This document shows, piece by piece, positions 26,733 through 35,050 of a DNA stretch of 42,416 bases. The position numbers were made by a program, and so were the translations under genes. How positions within the stretch are numbered: the stretch's first letter is position 1; each line of letters starts with the position of its first letter. A model generated the notes under the pieces. It had not been told where the DNA came from. It ran no database searches and saw only the letters and a program-made list of their open reading frames with translations. The stretch lies in NCBI GenBank assembly GCA_949292725.1, contig CASFAQ010000006.1, forward strand, positions 24,863 to 67,278, given 5' to 3'. The DNA is from an uncultured Eubacteriales bacterium. GTDB taxonomy: Bacteria; Bacillota; Clostridia; Lachnospirales; Lachnospiraceae.

Positions 26733-28148
26733 ATGTATAATGTTAATTCGATGAAAGCAGAGGAATTTATCAGTCATGAGGAAGTGCTTGAGTCGCTTAA
26801 GTATGCAGATGAGAATAGGGATAACGTTAAACTGATAGATGAGATTCTGGCAAAGGCAAAGGAAAGAAAGGGCCTTAATCACAGGGAAGCATCGGTATTG
26901 CTTGCCTGTGATATACCGGAAAAAGTAAACGAGATGTACAGTCTGGCAGAACAGATAAAGAAAGATTTCTACGGAAACAGGATAGTAATGTTTGCACCGT
27001 TATATTTGTCCAATTACTGCGTGAACGGATGTGTATATTGCCCATATCACCTTAAGAATAAGCATATTCCGAGAAGGAAACTTACTCAGGAGGAAGTGGC
27101 AAGGGAGGTTACGGCGCTTCAGGATATGGGTCATAAAAGACTTGCTATAGAATCGGGAGAAGATCCGGTCAATAATCCGATAGAATATATTCTCGAGTGT
27201 ATCGATACCATATATAATACCAAACACAAGAACGGGGCCATAAGGAGGGTTAATGTTAATATTGCGGCAACTACGGTGGACAATTACAGGAAGCTTAAGG
27301 AAGCCGGAATAGGAACTTATATATTGTTTCAGGAGACGTATCACAAGAAGAGCTATGAGGCACTTCATCCGACAGGCCCCAAGCATGATTATGCCTACCA
27401 TACAGAGGCTATGGACAGAGCCATGGAGGGCGGAATCGATGATGTTGGTCTTGGAGTGTTATTTGGTCTTGAATTATACAGATATGAGTATTGTGCGCTT
27501 CTTATGCATGCGGAGCATCTGGAGGCTGTATTTGGCGTGGGCCCTCATACAATATCTGTTCCAAGGATCAAGCATGCGGATGATATTGATCCGTCAGCGT
27601 TTGATAATGCCATAAGCGATGAGATATTCTGCAAGATAGCGGCGCTTATACGTATAGCGGTGCCTTATACCGGCATGATCATATCTACAAGAGAAAGCGA
27701 AGCGGTACGTGAACAGATTATAAGGCTTGGAGTATCCCAGATATCGGGAGGCTCCAGAACAAGTGTGGGAGGATATTGCGAGAACGAACGTCCACACGAT
27801 ACAGAGCAGTTTGATGTATCCGACCAGAGAACCCTTGACGAGGTGGTAAACTGGCTTATGAGAATCGGTTATATCCCTTCGTTCTGCACGGCATGTTATC
27901 GCGAAGGCCGAACCGGAGACAGATTCATGACGCTTCTTAAAAGCGGACAGATATCTAATTGCTGTTACCCTAATGCGCTTATGACGCTTAAGGAGTATCT
28001 TATGGATTACGCCACGCAGGATACCAGAAGTATAGGTGAGGCTCTTATCGAGAAGGAGCTTGATAATATAAGCAATGAGAATGTTCGAAATATATGCAGG
28101 GATAACCTTTGTAAAATACAGGATGGATTACGTGATTTCAGATTTTAG
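26733..28148 (+). CDS. hydG: [FeFe]-hydrogenase maturase HydG (radical SAM tyrosine lyase)
   Basis: The 471-aa radical SAM enzyme splits tyrosine to make the CO and CN ligands of the [FeFe]-hydrogenase H-cluster. The N-terminal 4Fe-4S site is Cys96-x3-Cys100-x2-Cys103 in CVNGCVYCPY; the C-terminal auxiliary cluster site is Cys385-x2-Cys388-x22-Cys411 (CTAC...CCYPNA), exactly the HydG spacing that separates it from ThiH. Further motifs are ESGEDPVN, VNIAATT, QETYHKKSYEALHPTGPKHD and ISGGSRTSVGGY. The length is standard. It sits 3 nt after trmO and 12 nt before hydF. HydE and the hydrogenase itself are not in the window. Confidence 0.96.
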   Translation: MYNVNSMKAEEFISHEEVLESLKYADENRDNVKLIDEILAKAKERKGLNHREASVLLACDIPEKVNEMYSLAEQIKKDFYGNRIVMFAPLYLSNYCVNGCVYCPYHLKNKHIPRRKLTQEEVAREVTALQDMGHKRLAIESGEDPVNNPIEYILECIDTIYNTKHKNGAIRRVNVNIAATTVDNYRKLKEAGIGTYILFQETYHKKSYEALHPTGPKHDYAYHTEAMDRAMEGGIDDVGLGVLFGLELYRYEYCALLMHAEHLEAVFGVGPHTISVPRIKHADDIDPSAFDNAISDEIFCKIAALIRIAVPYTGMIISTRESEAVREQIIRLGVSQISGGSRTSVGGYCENERPHDTEQFDVSDQRTLDEVVNWLMRIGYIPSFCTACYREGRTGDRFMTLLKSGQISNCCYPNALMTLKEYLMDYATQDTRSIGEALIEKELDNISNENVRNICRDNLCKIQDGLRDFRF

Positions 28149-28160
28149 CGGAGGTACGGT

Positions 28161-29333
28161 ATGGGACTTAACGATACGCCGAATTCAGAAAGAGTTCATA
28201 TAGGATTTTTCGGGATGCGAAATGCCGGTAAATCAAGTCTGGTAAATGCAGTTACCGGACAGGATCTGTCTGTAGTATCCGATGTGTGCGGCACGACCAC
28301 GGATCCTGTAAAGAAGGCGATGGAGCTTTTGCCGATAGGTCCGGTTCTGATAACCGACACACCGGGATTTGACGATTATGGGAGCCTTGGAAGTATGCGT
28401 GTGGAGAAGGCGAAAAGAACGCTTGCATCCACGGACATAGCCGTTCTTGTCGTAGATTCGGAGCAGGGATTATGCGATATGGACAGGGAGCTTATCGGCA
28501 TGTTTGAAGAGAGAAAGATACCATATATTATCGCGTATAACAAATCGGATATGAAGAAAATCGGGACGGCATCTGATAATGAGATTACGGTAAGTGCATT
28601 GGACGGTACAAATATATATGAACTAAAGGAGCTTATAGGGTCGAAATACGTTAAGGAACACGACAGAAGGCTCGTTGCAGATATAATACGTCCGGGAGAA
28701 TATATTATTCTGGTAGTTCCGATAGACAGCGCGGCTCCCAAGGGAAGACTTATTCTTCCACAGCAGCAGGTTATAAGGGAAGTCCTTGATATTGGAGCCA
28801 ATGCGATAGTTGTCAGGGAAAATGAGCTGAAAAAAACCATCGATAGTATAGGAGTCAGACCATCCCTGGTCGTGACAGACAGTCAGGTATTTGAGAAAGT
28901 GGCAAAGGATACTCCCGATGACATATACCTTACGTCATTCAGTATCCTGATGGCAAGATATAAGGGATTTTTAAGAATTGCAGCATCAGGAGCAAGGGCA
29001 ATCGATGAATTAAAAGATGGTGATGTCGTGCTAATTTCGGAGGGATGTACACATCACAGACAATGTGAGGATATAGGAACGGTAAAGCTTCCAAGATGGC
29101 TTAGGGAATATACGGGATGCGATATCAGCTTTGAATTCTTCAGTGGAACGGGGTTCCCAAAAGACCTTGGCGGATACAGTCTTGTAATTCACTGCGGCGG
29201 ATGCATGTTAAATGAGCGCGAGATTAATTACCGCATGCAGAAGGCTTATATATCGGGGGTTCCGGTTACTAATTACGGAACTGCCATAGCGTATATGAAA
29301 GGAATTCTTGAAAGAAGCATGAAAATGCTGTGA
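28161..29333 (+). CDS. hydF: [FeFe]-hydrogenase maturation GTPase HydF
   Basis: The 390-aa GTPase is the scaffold on which the diiron part of the H-cluster is assembled before transfer to the hydrogenase. The N-terminal GTPase domain has P-loop GMRNAGKSS (18-26), CGTTTD for switch I, DTPGFDDYG and NKSD. A dimerisation domain follows, then the Fe-S domain with Cys296-Thr-His298 and, 46 residues later, Cys345-x2-Cys348 (HCGGCMLNE), matching the HydF CxHx(46-53)CxxC signature. GGAGGT (28150-28155) lies 5 nt before the ATG. It ends the operon that starts with the ribbon-helix-helix gene; a new promoter follows. Confidence 0.96.
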   Translation: MGLNDTPNSERVHIGFFGMRNAGKSSLVNAVTGQDLSVVSDVCGTTTDPVKKAMELLPIGPVLITDTPGFDDYGSLGSMRVEKAKRTLASTDIAVLVVDSEQGLCDMDRELIGMFEERKIPYIIAYNKSDMKKIGTASDNEITVSALDGTNIYELKELIGSKYVKEHDRRLVADIIRPGEYIILVVPIDSAAPKGRLILPQQQVIREVLDIGANAIVVRENELKKTIDSIGVRPSLVVTDSQVFEKVAKDTPDDIYLTSFSILMARYKGFLRIAASGARAIDELKDGDVVLISEGCTHHRQCEDIGTVKLPRWLREYTGCDISFEFFSGTGFPKDLGGYSLVIHCGGCMLNEREINYRMQKAYISGVPVTNYGTAIAYMKGILERSMKML

Positions 29334-29339
29334 AATATT

Positions 29340-29368
29340 TTTACATTAGTACAGAAATAGTGTAAGAT
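29340..29368 (+). promoter_or_regulatory. Promoter for the FGGY kinase
   Basis: TTTACA (29340-29345) and TAAGAT (29363-29368) are separated by 17 nt, about 40 nt before the start codon. No clear operator is visible. Confidence 0.62.
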
Positions 29369-29407
29369 AACAGTAACAATAAATAAAATGATACAGGAGG
29401 GAATTTT

Positions 29408-31009
29408 ATGGAGTCAAAATATGATGTAAGGGGCTATATTGAAGAAGGAAAGGCGATTCTTGGAATTGAATTCGGATCCACAAGAATCAAGGCAGTTCTG
29501 ATAGGACAGAATAATGAGCCTATAGCACAGGGAAGCCATGACTGGGAGAACAGACTTGAAAACGGTATATGGACATACAGCGAGGACGATATATGGACCG
29601 GACTTCAGGATTGTTATGCAGATATGGTTAACGACGTTAAAAAACAATATGGCACGGAGGTCAAATCTCTTGCAGCCATAGGATTTAGCGCCATGATGCA
29701 TGGATATCTTGCATTTAATGAGGCAGGGGAGCTTTTGGTTCCTTTCAGGACATGGAGGAATACCATCACGGAGGAAGCGTCAAATGAGCTTTCAGAGCTT
29801 TTTGGTTTCCACATTCCGCAAAGATGGAGTATTGCGCATCTGTATCAGGCAATGCTCAATCAGGAAGAGCATGTTAAGGATGTGGCGTTCTTTACAACCC
29901 TTGCGGGCTATATTCACTGGAAACTCACCGGACAGAAGGTGCTTGGAGTCGGAGAGGCTTCCGGTATGTTCCCGATAGACAGCAGTACATGTACATATGA
30001 TGCCGGAATGGTATCTAAGTTTGATGAACTTGTAAAGGAAAAAGGATATGACATAAAGCTTCTTGATATAATTCCGGAGGTGCTTCCTGCGGGAGATGAT
30101 GCGGGTGTTCTTACAGATGAGGGCGCAGCGCTTCTTGATGTATCGAAAACTCTTGAGGGAGGAATTCCGTTATGTCCACCGGAAGGTGATGCCGGAACCG
30201 GAATGGTTGCAACCAACAGTGTAGCAGTGCATACGGGTAATGTATCTGCGGGAACATCTGTATTTGCCATGGTAGTTCTTGAAAAACCTCTGTCCAGGGC
30301 CTATGATGCAATCGACCTTGTAACCACACCGTCCGGCGAGGCAGTTGCCATGGTTCACTGCAATAACTGCACGTCAGATCTTAACGCGTGGGTTAATATA
30401 TTCAAGGAGTTTTCTGAGGCGTTTGGAATAGAGCCTGATATGAACAAATTGTTTGGAACACTTTATAATAAGGCACTTGAAGGGGATGCTGATTGTGGTG
30501 GACTTCTTGCATACAATTATTTTTCGGGCGAGCATATAACCGGCTTTGAGGAGGGAAGACCTTTATTTGTAAGGACTCCTGATGCGAACTTTAATCTTGC
30601 AAACTTTATGAGAGTCCATCTTTTTACGGCGCTTTCAGCTCTTAAGACCGGATGCGATATACTTCTTAAGCAGGAAAAGGTTAAGGTGGATAATATCACT
30701 GGTCACGGTGGATTATTTAAGACAAAAGGAGTCGGACAGGGAATACTTGCAGCAGCCATGAATGCGCCTGTTTCGGTAATGGAGACTGCCGGAGAGGGCG
30801 GAGCATGGGGTATTGCGCTTCTTGCATCCTATATGATCAATAAGAATGGCAGGGAGCTTTCGCAGTTCCTTAACGAGGATGTATTTGCAGGAGAAACAGG
30901 TACCAGGATGATGCCGGATGCATCGGATGTTGCAGGTTTTGATGCATTTATTGAAAAATACACTGCGGGACTTGCCATAGAAAGAGCCGCGGTAGATTCA
31001 TTCAGATAA
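29408..31009 (+). CDS. FGGY-family pentulose kinase (xylulokinase/ribulokinase-like)
   Basis: The 533-aa sugar kinase belongs to the FGGY family, which phosphorylates pentuloses or related sugars with ATP in the cytoplasm. The N-terminal actin-like domain has the ATP motif [16 protein letters not shown] and the substrate motif MHGYLAF with the family MHG; the C-terminal domain has [13 protein letters not shown] [22 protein letters not shown], and [20 protein letters not shown] with the second nucleotide motif. The chain is longer than E. coli XylB (484 aa) and closer to ribulokinase-like clostridial enzymes. Given the xylan enzymes in the window, D-xylulose or L-ribulose is plausible. AGGAGGG precedes the ATG. 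It is 43 nt upstream of the DUF1538 gene and may be co-transcribed. Confidence 0.82.
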   Translation: MESKYDVRGYIEEGKAILGIEFGSTRIKAVLIGQNNEPIAQGSHDWENRLENGIWTYSEDDIWTGLQDCYADMVNDVKKQYGTEVKSLAAIGFSAMMHGYLAFNEAGELLVPFRTWRNTITEEASNELSELFGFHIPQRWSIAHLYQAMLNQEEHVKDVAFFTTLAGYIHWKLTGQKVLGVGEASGMFPIDSSTCTYDAGMVSKFDELVKEKGYDIKLLDIIPEVLPAGDDAGVLTDEGAALLDVSKTLEGGIPLCPPEGDAGTGMVATNSVAVHTGNVSAGTSVFAMVVLEKPLSRAYDAIDLVTTPSGEAVAMVHCNNCTSDLNAWVNIFKEFSEAFGIEPDMNKLFGTLYNKALEGDADCGGLLAYNYFSGEHITGFEEGRPLFVRTPDANFNLANFMRVHLFTALSALKTGCDILLKQEKVKVDNITGHGGLFKTKGVGQGILAAAMNAPVSVMETAGEGGAWGIALLASYMINKNGRELSQFLNEDVFAGETGTRMMPDASDVAGFDAFIEKYTAGLAIERAAVDSFR

Positions 31010-31052
31010 TATAGTAACTATTAATAATATTGCATAGCAGGAGGGTATGCAT

Positions 31053-32582
31053 TTGAGACATAATAAACTAATTCAGGAAAAGGTAATGGAGTCGCTGTCT
31101 TCCGTACTGCCGATTACAGCAATTGTTCTGTTTATCAGTATCACAGTTGCGCCTCTTACGCTTGGAACCATGATGTTATTTCTGTTCGGGGCGGTGTTGT
31201 TGATTTTGGGAATGGGACTATTTACATTGGGAGTGGATATGTCCATGATTCCGATGGGAGATGGAATCGGTATACAGATCAGCAAATCGCGAAGGATTAT
31301 TCCTCCGTTACTTGTGTGCTTTATTCTGGGTATAGTTATTACCATTGCAGAACCCGACCTGCAGGTGCTTGCCGAGCAGCTGCCGTCAGTGCCGAATATG
31401 ACGCTGATACTTGTTGTGGCGCTGGGAGTCGGTTTCTTTCTTGTAGTAAGTCAGCTTCGTATGATACTGGGTATTCCGTTGTCATATACATTGTTGTTCT
31501 TCTATGCGATTGTATTTTGTCTGACATTTTTTGTTCCAAATACATTCATCCCGGCGGCATTTGATTCGGGTGGAGTAACGACGGGTCCTATTACCGTTCC
31601 GTTTATCATGGCGTTGGGTATTGGTCTTGCGGCCATACGAAGCGACAAGGATTCGAGCAGTGATTCCTTCGGGCTTGTTGCGCTGTGCTCAATAGGCCCG
31701 ATTCTTGCAGTTATGATACTTGGAATAGTTATGCCGGGTATGGATTCCTCATACAGTCCTATTATTATTCCGGATGTATCCACCACCAAGGAGGCTGCGG
31801 CGCTGTTTGCGTATGATATTCCTCACTATATTGCCGAGGTTGCCATAGCGCTTCTTCCGATTGTAGCTATATTTGCGCTGTTACAGCTTATTTTCCGTCG
31901 TTTTAGGGGACATCAGATCGGACGTATGCTGGTGGGCCTTATCTATACCTATGTAGGGCTGGTTCTTTTTCTGGTTGGCGTCAATGTTGGATTTATGCCG
32001 GCCGGAGCAACAATTGGCGCATCCATTGCATCCGGCAGTTCTAAGTGGCTCCTCATTCCTATCGGAATGCTGGCTGGTTATTTTATAGTAAGAGCTGAGC
32101 CGGCTGTTCAGGTTCTGGCAAGGCAGGTAGAAAAGATCACGAACGGATTTATACCGCAGAAGGCGATTAATCAGTCTCTTGCAATAGGTATGGCAATATC
32201 CGTAGGGCTTGCAATGCTTCGTATCCTTACGGGGATTTCGATACTCTGGATTCTGATACCGGGTTATATGGTTGCGCTTGTGATGACATTTTTTGTTCCA
32301 CAGATATTTACAGGCGTTGCATTTGACTCGGGCGGGGTCGCATCAGGACCTATGACCACGACTTTTCTGCTTCCGTTTGCTATGGGAGCATGCGAGGCGC
32401 TCGGAGGCAATGTGCTCACGGATGCATTTGGCATCGTTGCGCTTGTGGCTATGACGCCGCCGTGTACGATCCAGTTGCTGGGCCTTTACGGAAACTGGAA
32501 ATCGAAACATGCTGTTAAAGAAAAGTCTGTATTCAAGGAGCTTGAGAGTCTCGAAAGCGGCATTATATATTGGGAGGTGTAG
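31053..32582 (+). CDS. DUF1538-family membrane protein (internally duplicated)
   Basis: The 509-aa polytopic membrane protein has about a dozen hydrophobic segments. Each half contains a copy of one motif: FVPNTFIPAAFDSGGVTTGP in the first half and FVPQIFTGVAFDSGGVASGP in the second, so the protein is an internal duplication, as in many transporters with inverted or tandem repeats. It matches DUF1538, whose transported substrate is not established. The start is likely the TTG at 31053, since GGAGGG (31040-31045) is 7 nt upstream; the ATG at 31047 is only 1 nt from that site. Six nt separate it from the PII-like gene, which suggests PII-style control of a transporter. Confidence 0.8.
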   Translation: MRHNKLIQEKVMESLSSVLPITAIVLFISITVAPLTLGTMMLFLFGAVLLILGMGLFTLGVDMSMIPMGDGIGIQISKSRRIIPPLLVCFILGIVITIAEPDLQVLAEQLPSVPNMTLILVVALGVGFFLVVSQLRMILGIPLSYTLLFFYAIVFCLTFFVPNTFIPAAFDSGGVTTGPITVPFIMALGIGLAAIRSDKDSSSDSFGLVALCSIGPILAVMILGIVMPGMDSSYSPIIIPDVSTTKEAAALFAYDIPHYIAEVAIALLPIVAIFALLQLIFRRFRGHQIGRMLVGLIYTYVGLVLFLVGVNVGFMPAGATIGASIASGSSKWLLIPIGMLAGYFIVRAEPAVQVLARQVEKITNGFIPQKAINQSLAIGMAISVGLAMLRILTGISILWILIPGYMVALVMTFFVPQIFTGVAFDSGGVASGPMTTTFLLPFAMGACEALGGNVLTDAFGIVALVAMTPPCTIQLLGLYGNWKSKHAVKEKSVFKELESLESGIIYWEV

Positions 32583-32588
32583 AGTTAT

Positions 32589-33275
32589 ATGGCACAATCA
32601 ATCCAACCTATGCAGTTTGTTGTTTCTATTGTAGAGAGAGGTAAGGGAAAACGTATCATTGAGTACTACAAGAAGCATGGAATCTTACAACACATCCGGA
32701 CTACGGGATATGGTACTGCCGCTTCGCATATGCTTGATACATTAGGTTTTGGTACTACGGAACGTGATGTCATTATATCTTGTGGACATAAAAATACCGT
32801 GCGGCAGTTTATGGAACACCTAAGGGATAATGAGCGTCCAAAGCTTGATATGAGGGGAATAGCTTTCTCTGTTAACATATCGGGTATGAGTGCCATTATG
32901 GCAGTGTGTATTTCCAGAATGGAAGAAAGTGAAAATACAGGTGAAGGAGGTACCTATATCGTGGACAAGAACAATACTCACAGTCTTTTATTGATTTCTG
33001 TTAATCAGGGATATACGGATGCGGTAATGGATACCGCAAAAAAAGCCGGTGCAAAGGGAGGAACGGTTGTCCGTGCGCGCTGGACGGGTGCGGAGGATAT
33101 TCAGGATCATACCGGGATACCTATGCAGGCAGAAAAAGAACTGCTTGCGATTGTTGTAAAGAACGATGATCGCAATGCCATAATGGAAGAGATTGAAAAA
33201 GCGCACAGTCTTCGTGAAGAAGCACAGGGTGTGGTAGCATCCATACCAATTGATTATACAAGCAGGATTGACTGA
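32589..33275 (+). CDS. Tandem PII-like (GlnB-family) regulator
   Basis: The 228-aa cytoplasmic protein contains two PII-like ferredoxin folds: residues about 6-110 (VVSIVERGKGKRIIEYYKKH, TTGYGTAASHML) and about 125-225 (LLLISVNQGYTDAVMDTAKK, GAKGGTVVRARWTG, EKELLAIVVKN). The second copy keeps the GGTVVRAR-type nucleotide-loop sequence; a typical uridylylated T-loop tyrosine (YRG) is not apparent in either. PII proteins bind ATP, ADP and 2-oxoglutarate and control ammonium channels or enzymes by direct contact. Being 6 nt after the DUF1538 transporter, like glnK after amtB, it probably gates or senses that transporter. Its 3' end overlaps the convergent patatin-like gene by 22 nt. Confidence 0.8.
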   Translation: MAQSIQPMQFVVSIVERGKGKRIIEYYKKHGILQHIRTTGYGTAASHMLDTLGFGTTERDVIISCGHKNTVRQFMEHLRDNERPKLDMRGIAFSVNISGMSAIMAVCISRMEESENTGEGGTYIVDKNNTHSLLLISVNQGYTDAVMDTAKKAGAKGGTVVRARWTGAEDIQDHTGIPMQAEKELLAIVVKNDDRNAIMEEIEKAHSLREEAQGVVASIPIDYTSRID

Positions 33276-34114
33276 AGATATTCTGTAAGAACGCTCATGC
33301 ATTCTTTGGCGTCACTGCGCCCAAGTCTGTATATGCGCTCAAGTTCGTCGGGGTTATCCTCAGTAGAACTTATGTCTATGGGAATACTTGGTCTTATTAC
33401 AAATATATTATTCTTTTGTTCTTCGGCACGTATATAATCAAGAGTCTCATTGTATCTGATGTGCCTTGTTGCAATAGCCTCCACAAATTCAGGATACGCC
33501 CTGTATTTTAGTTTTATTATTGGAAGCATGGAATTCTTCTTCTTGGTGTAACCAAGGTGTCTTGTGAGTATCAGTACGATTTTTTCGTAACCCTTATCCT
33601 GAAGAAATCGTAGAGGTATTGAATCGGACATTCCGCCATCCATATACATTCCACCGTTTATATATACCGGTCTTGATACCACCGGAATGGAGGCTGACGC
33701 GCGCATCCACTCAATATCCTCATGCGAGCCGGTTTCACATCTGTGATATACGGGTTTGCCTGTTTTCATATCGGTACATGTAACGTAGAATTCCATAGGG
33801 GAAGTTCTAAATGTTTCCGTGTCAAATATATCAAGTTTGTCAGGAATCTCATGATAACAGAAGGATACTCCGAAAAGATCGCCGGTGCGGATAAGTGAGC
33901 GCAGACTTTTATATCTTTTGTCCCTGCAGTATTTTTTGTTATAACGTATTACACGGCCTATCTGATGCGATTTGTAATTGCAGCCAAATACTGCGCCCGC
34001 AGAGACGCCGACTGCTCCGTCAAAGCATATGTTGTTTTCCATAAGAACGTCCATTACTCCGGCAGTGTACATGCCACGCATGGCGCCGCCTTCCATGACG
34101 AGCCCGATTTTCAT
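33254..34114 (-). CDS. Patatin-like phospholipase/esterase
   Basis: The 286-aa protein is a bacterial patatin-family hydrolase (RssA/YjjU-like) acting on acyl lipids or esters through a Ser-Asp dyad. The oxyanion loop is EGGAMRG (8-14), the nucleophile Ser38 is in VGVSAGAV, and the catalytic Asp is in YMDGGMSDSIP. These are all present, so activity is expected. No signal peptide or membrane anchor is visible. The ATG at 34114 is chosen over the GTG at 34126 because AGGTG lies 8 nt before it. A good minus promoter lies at 34162-34190. It belongs to the YjjU-like branch with a long C-terminal domain. The substrate is unknown. Confidence 0.87.
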   Translation of the reverse strand: MKIGLVMEGGAMRGMYTAGVMDVLMENNICFDGAVGVSAGAVFGCNYKSHQIGRVIRYNKKYCRDKRYKSLRSLIRTGDLFGVSFCYHEIPDKLDIFDTETFRTSPMEFYVTCTDMKTGKPVYHRCETGSHEDIEWMRASASIPVVSRPVYINGGMYMDGGMSDSIPLRFLQDKGYEKIVLILTRHLGYTKKKNSMLPIIKLKYRAYPEFVEAIATRHIRYNETLDYIRAEEQKNNIFVIRPSIPIDISSTEDNPDELERIYRLGRSDAKECMSVLTEYLQSILLV

Positions 34115-34161
34115 ATATAAATTCACCTGTTTCCTTAAAGTATATCTGTTATATTCTCCGG

Positions 34162-34190
34162 ATTATAACACTATTTGTTATCAGGGGCAA
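34162..34190 (-). promoter_or_regulatory. Promoter for the patatin-like gene
   Basis: On the minus strand, TTGCCC (34190-34185) and TATAAT (34167-34162) are 17 nt apart. The -35 lies just past the stop of the upstream reductase gene. Confidence 0.65.
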
Positions 34191-34192
34191 CC

Positions 34193-34918
34193 CTACAGCC
34201 AGCCGCCGTCAGCAGTGATTATCTGACCTGTGATATATGGGCTTAGAAGGCTTATTGCATATACGGAATCCGCTATTTCTTCGGCACAGCCCATGCGCCC
34301 AATCGGGATATCCTGTATGATATCCTGCTTTTCCTCATCGGAAAGATTGTTATTCATATCTGTATCAATAAGTCCGCAGGCAAGAGCGTTTACTGCAATT
34401 CCGTTAGGCGCCACTTCCTTGGCAAGTGCCTTGGTGAATGCGTTTACCGCACCCTTTGAAGCAGAATATGCCACCTCGCAGGAGGCGCCGTTATTACCCC
34501 ATACTGAGGAGATGTTAATGATGCGTCCGGAGTGTTCTCGAAGCATGTGTCGAAGAGATGCCCTACAACAGTAGAATACGGAATCTGCGTTGTTTGACAT
34601 GACTTTATGCCATTCCTGGTCCGACATGTCATTTAGCAGGCCCACATGAGAGATTCCTGCGTTGTTGATCAGTATATCAACTCTGCCGTAAGCATTTTCT
34701 ATCTTATTAAAAAAGCTGTCTGCATTTTCTGATGAAGAAAGATCACCTGTGTAACATATGCAGTCTGAGCCGAGTTCTTCTGCCTGCTTTTTTACCTCGT
34801 GGAGCAGATGACTGTTGTGCCTGCATGCAATTGCCAGATGTACCCTCTCTTTTGCAAAACGAAGCGCTATGGCTCTTCCTATTCCCCGTGATGCGCCGGT
34901 TACTACAACTGATTTCAT
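34193..34918 (-). CDS. SDR oxidoreductase, YmfI-like (candidate EF-P 5-aminopentanone reductase)
   Basis: The 241-aa short-chain dehydrogenase has the cofactor motif TGASRGIG (residues about 7-14), NNAGIS, the catalytic Ser in NISSVWG, Tyr-x3-Lys in YSASK, and the C-terminal ITGQIITADGG. The string SSVWGNNGASCEV with AKEVAPNGIAVNALACG closely resembles B. subtilis YmfI (SSIWGETGASCEV...AKELAPSGIRVNA), which reduces the 5-aminopentanone group on elongation factor P. A FabG-type 3-oxoacyl reductase is the other option. GGGAGG lies 6 nt before the ATG and a strong promoter follows upstream. No EF-P gene is in the window, so the specific role is a similarity-based inference. Confidence 0.65.
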   Translation of the reverse strand: MKSVVVTGASRGIGRAIALRFAKERVHLAIACRHNSHLLHEVKKQAEELGSDCICYTGDLSSSENADSFFNKIENAYGRVDILINNAGISHVGLLNDMSDQEWHKVMSNNADSVFYCCRASLRHMLREHSGRIINISSVWGNNGASCEVAYSASKGAVNAFTKALAKEVAPNGIAVNALACGLIDTDMNNNLSDEEKQDIIQDIPIGRMGCAEEIADSVYAISLLSPYITGQIITADGGWL

Positions 34919-34953
34919 GACTACCTCCCTGACTGCATAAAAATTTCATAATA

Positions 34954-34982
34954 ATTATATAGGTTTTTATGGCTGTTAACAA
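34954..34982 (-). promoter_or_regulatory. Promoter for the YmfI-like reductase
   Basis: On the minus strand, TTGTTA (34982-34977) and TATAAT (34959-34954) are 17 nt apart. It lies back-to-back with the kinase promoter on the plus strand, separated by 6 nt. Confidence 0.7.
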
Positions 34983-34988
34983 TACGAT

Positions 34989-35017
34989 TTGTAATTTTTT
35001 AATTATTATGTTAAAAT
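34989..35017 (+). promoter_or_regulatory. Promoter for the hybrid histidine kinase-like gene
   Basis: TTGTAA (34989-34994) and TAAAAT (35012-35017), spacer 17 nt, are 33 nt before the start codon; AAGGAG precedes the ATG at 35051. Confidence 0.62.
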
Positions 35018-35050
35018 CGTCATAATTACTGTATCAGCAAGGAGATGTAG

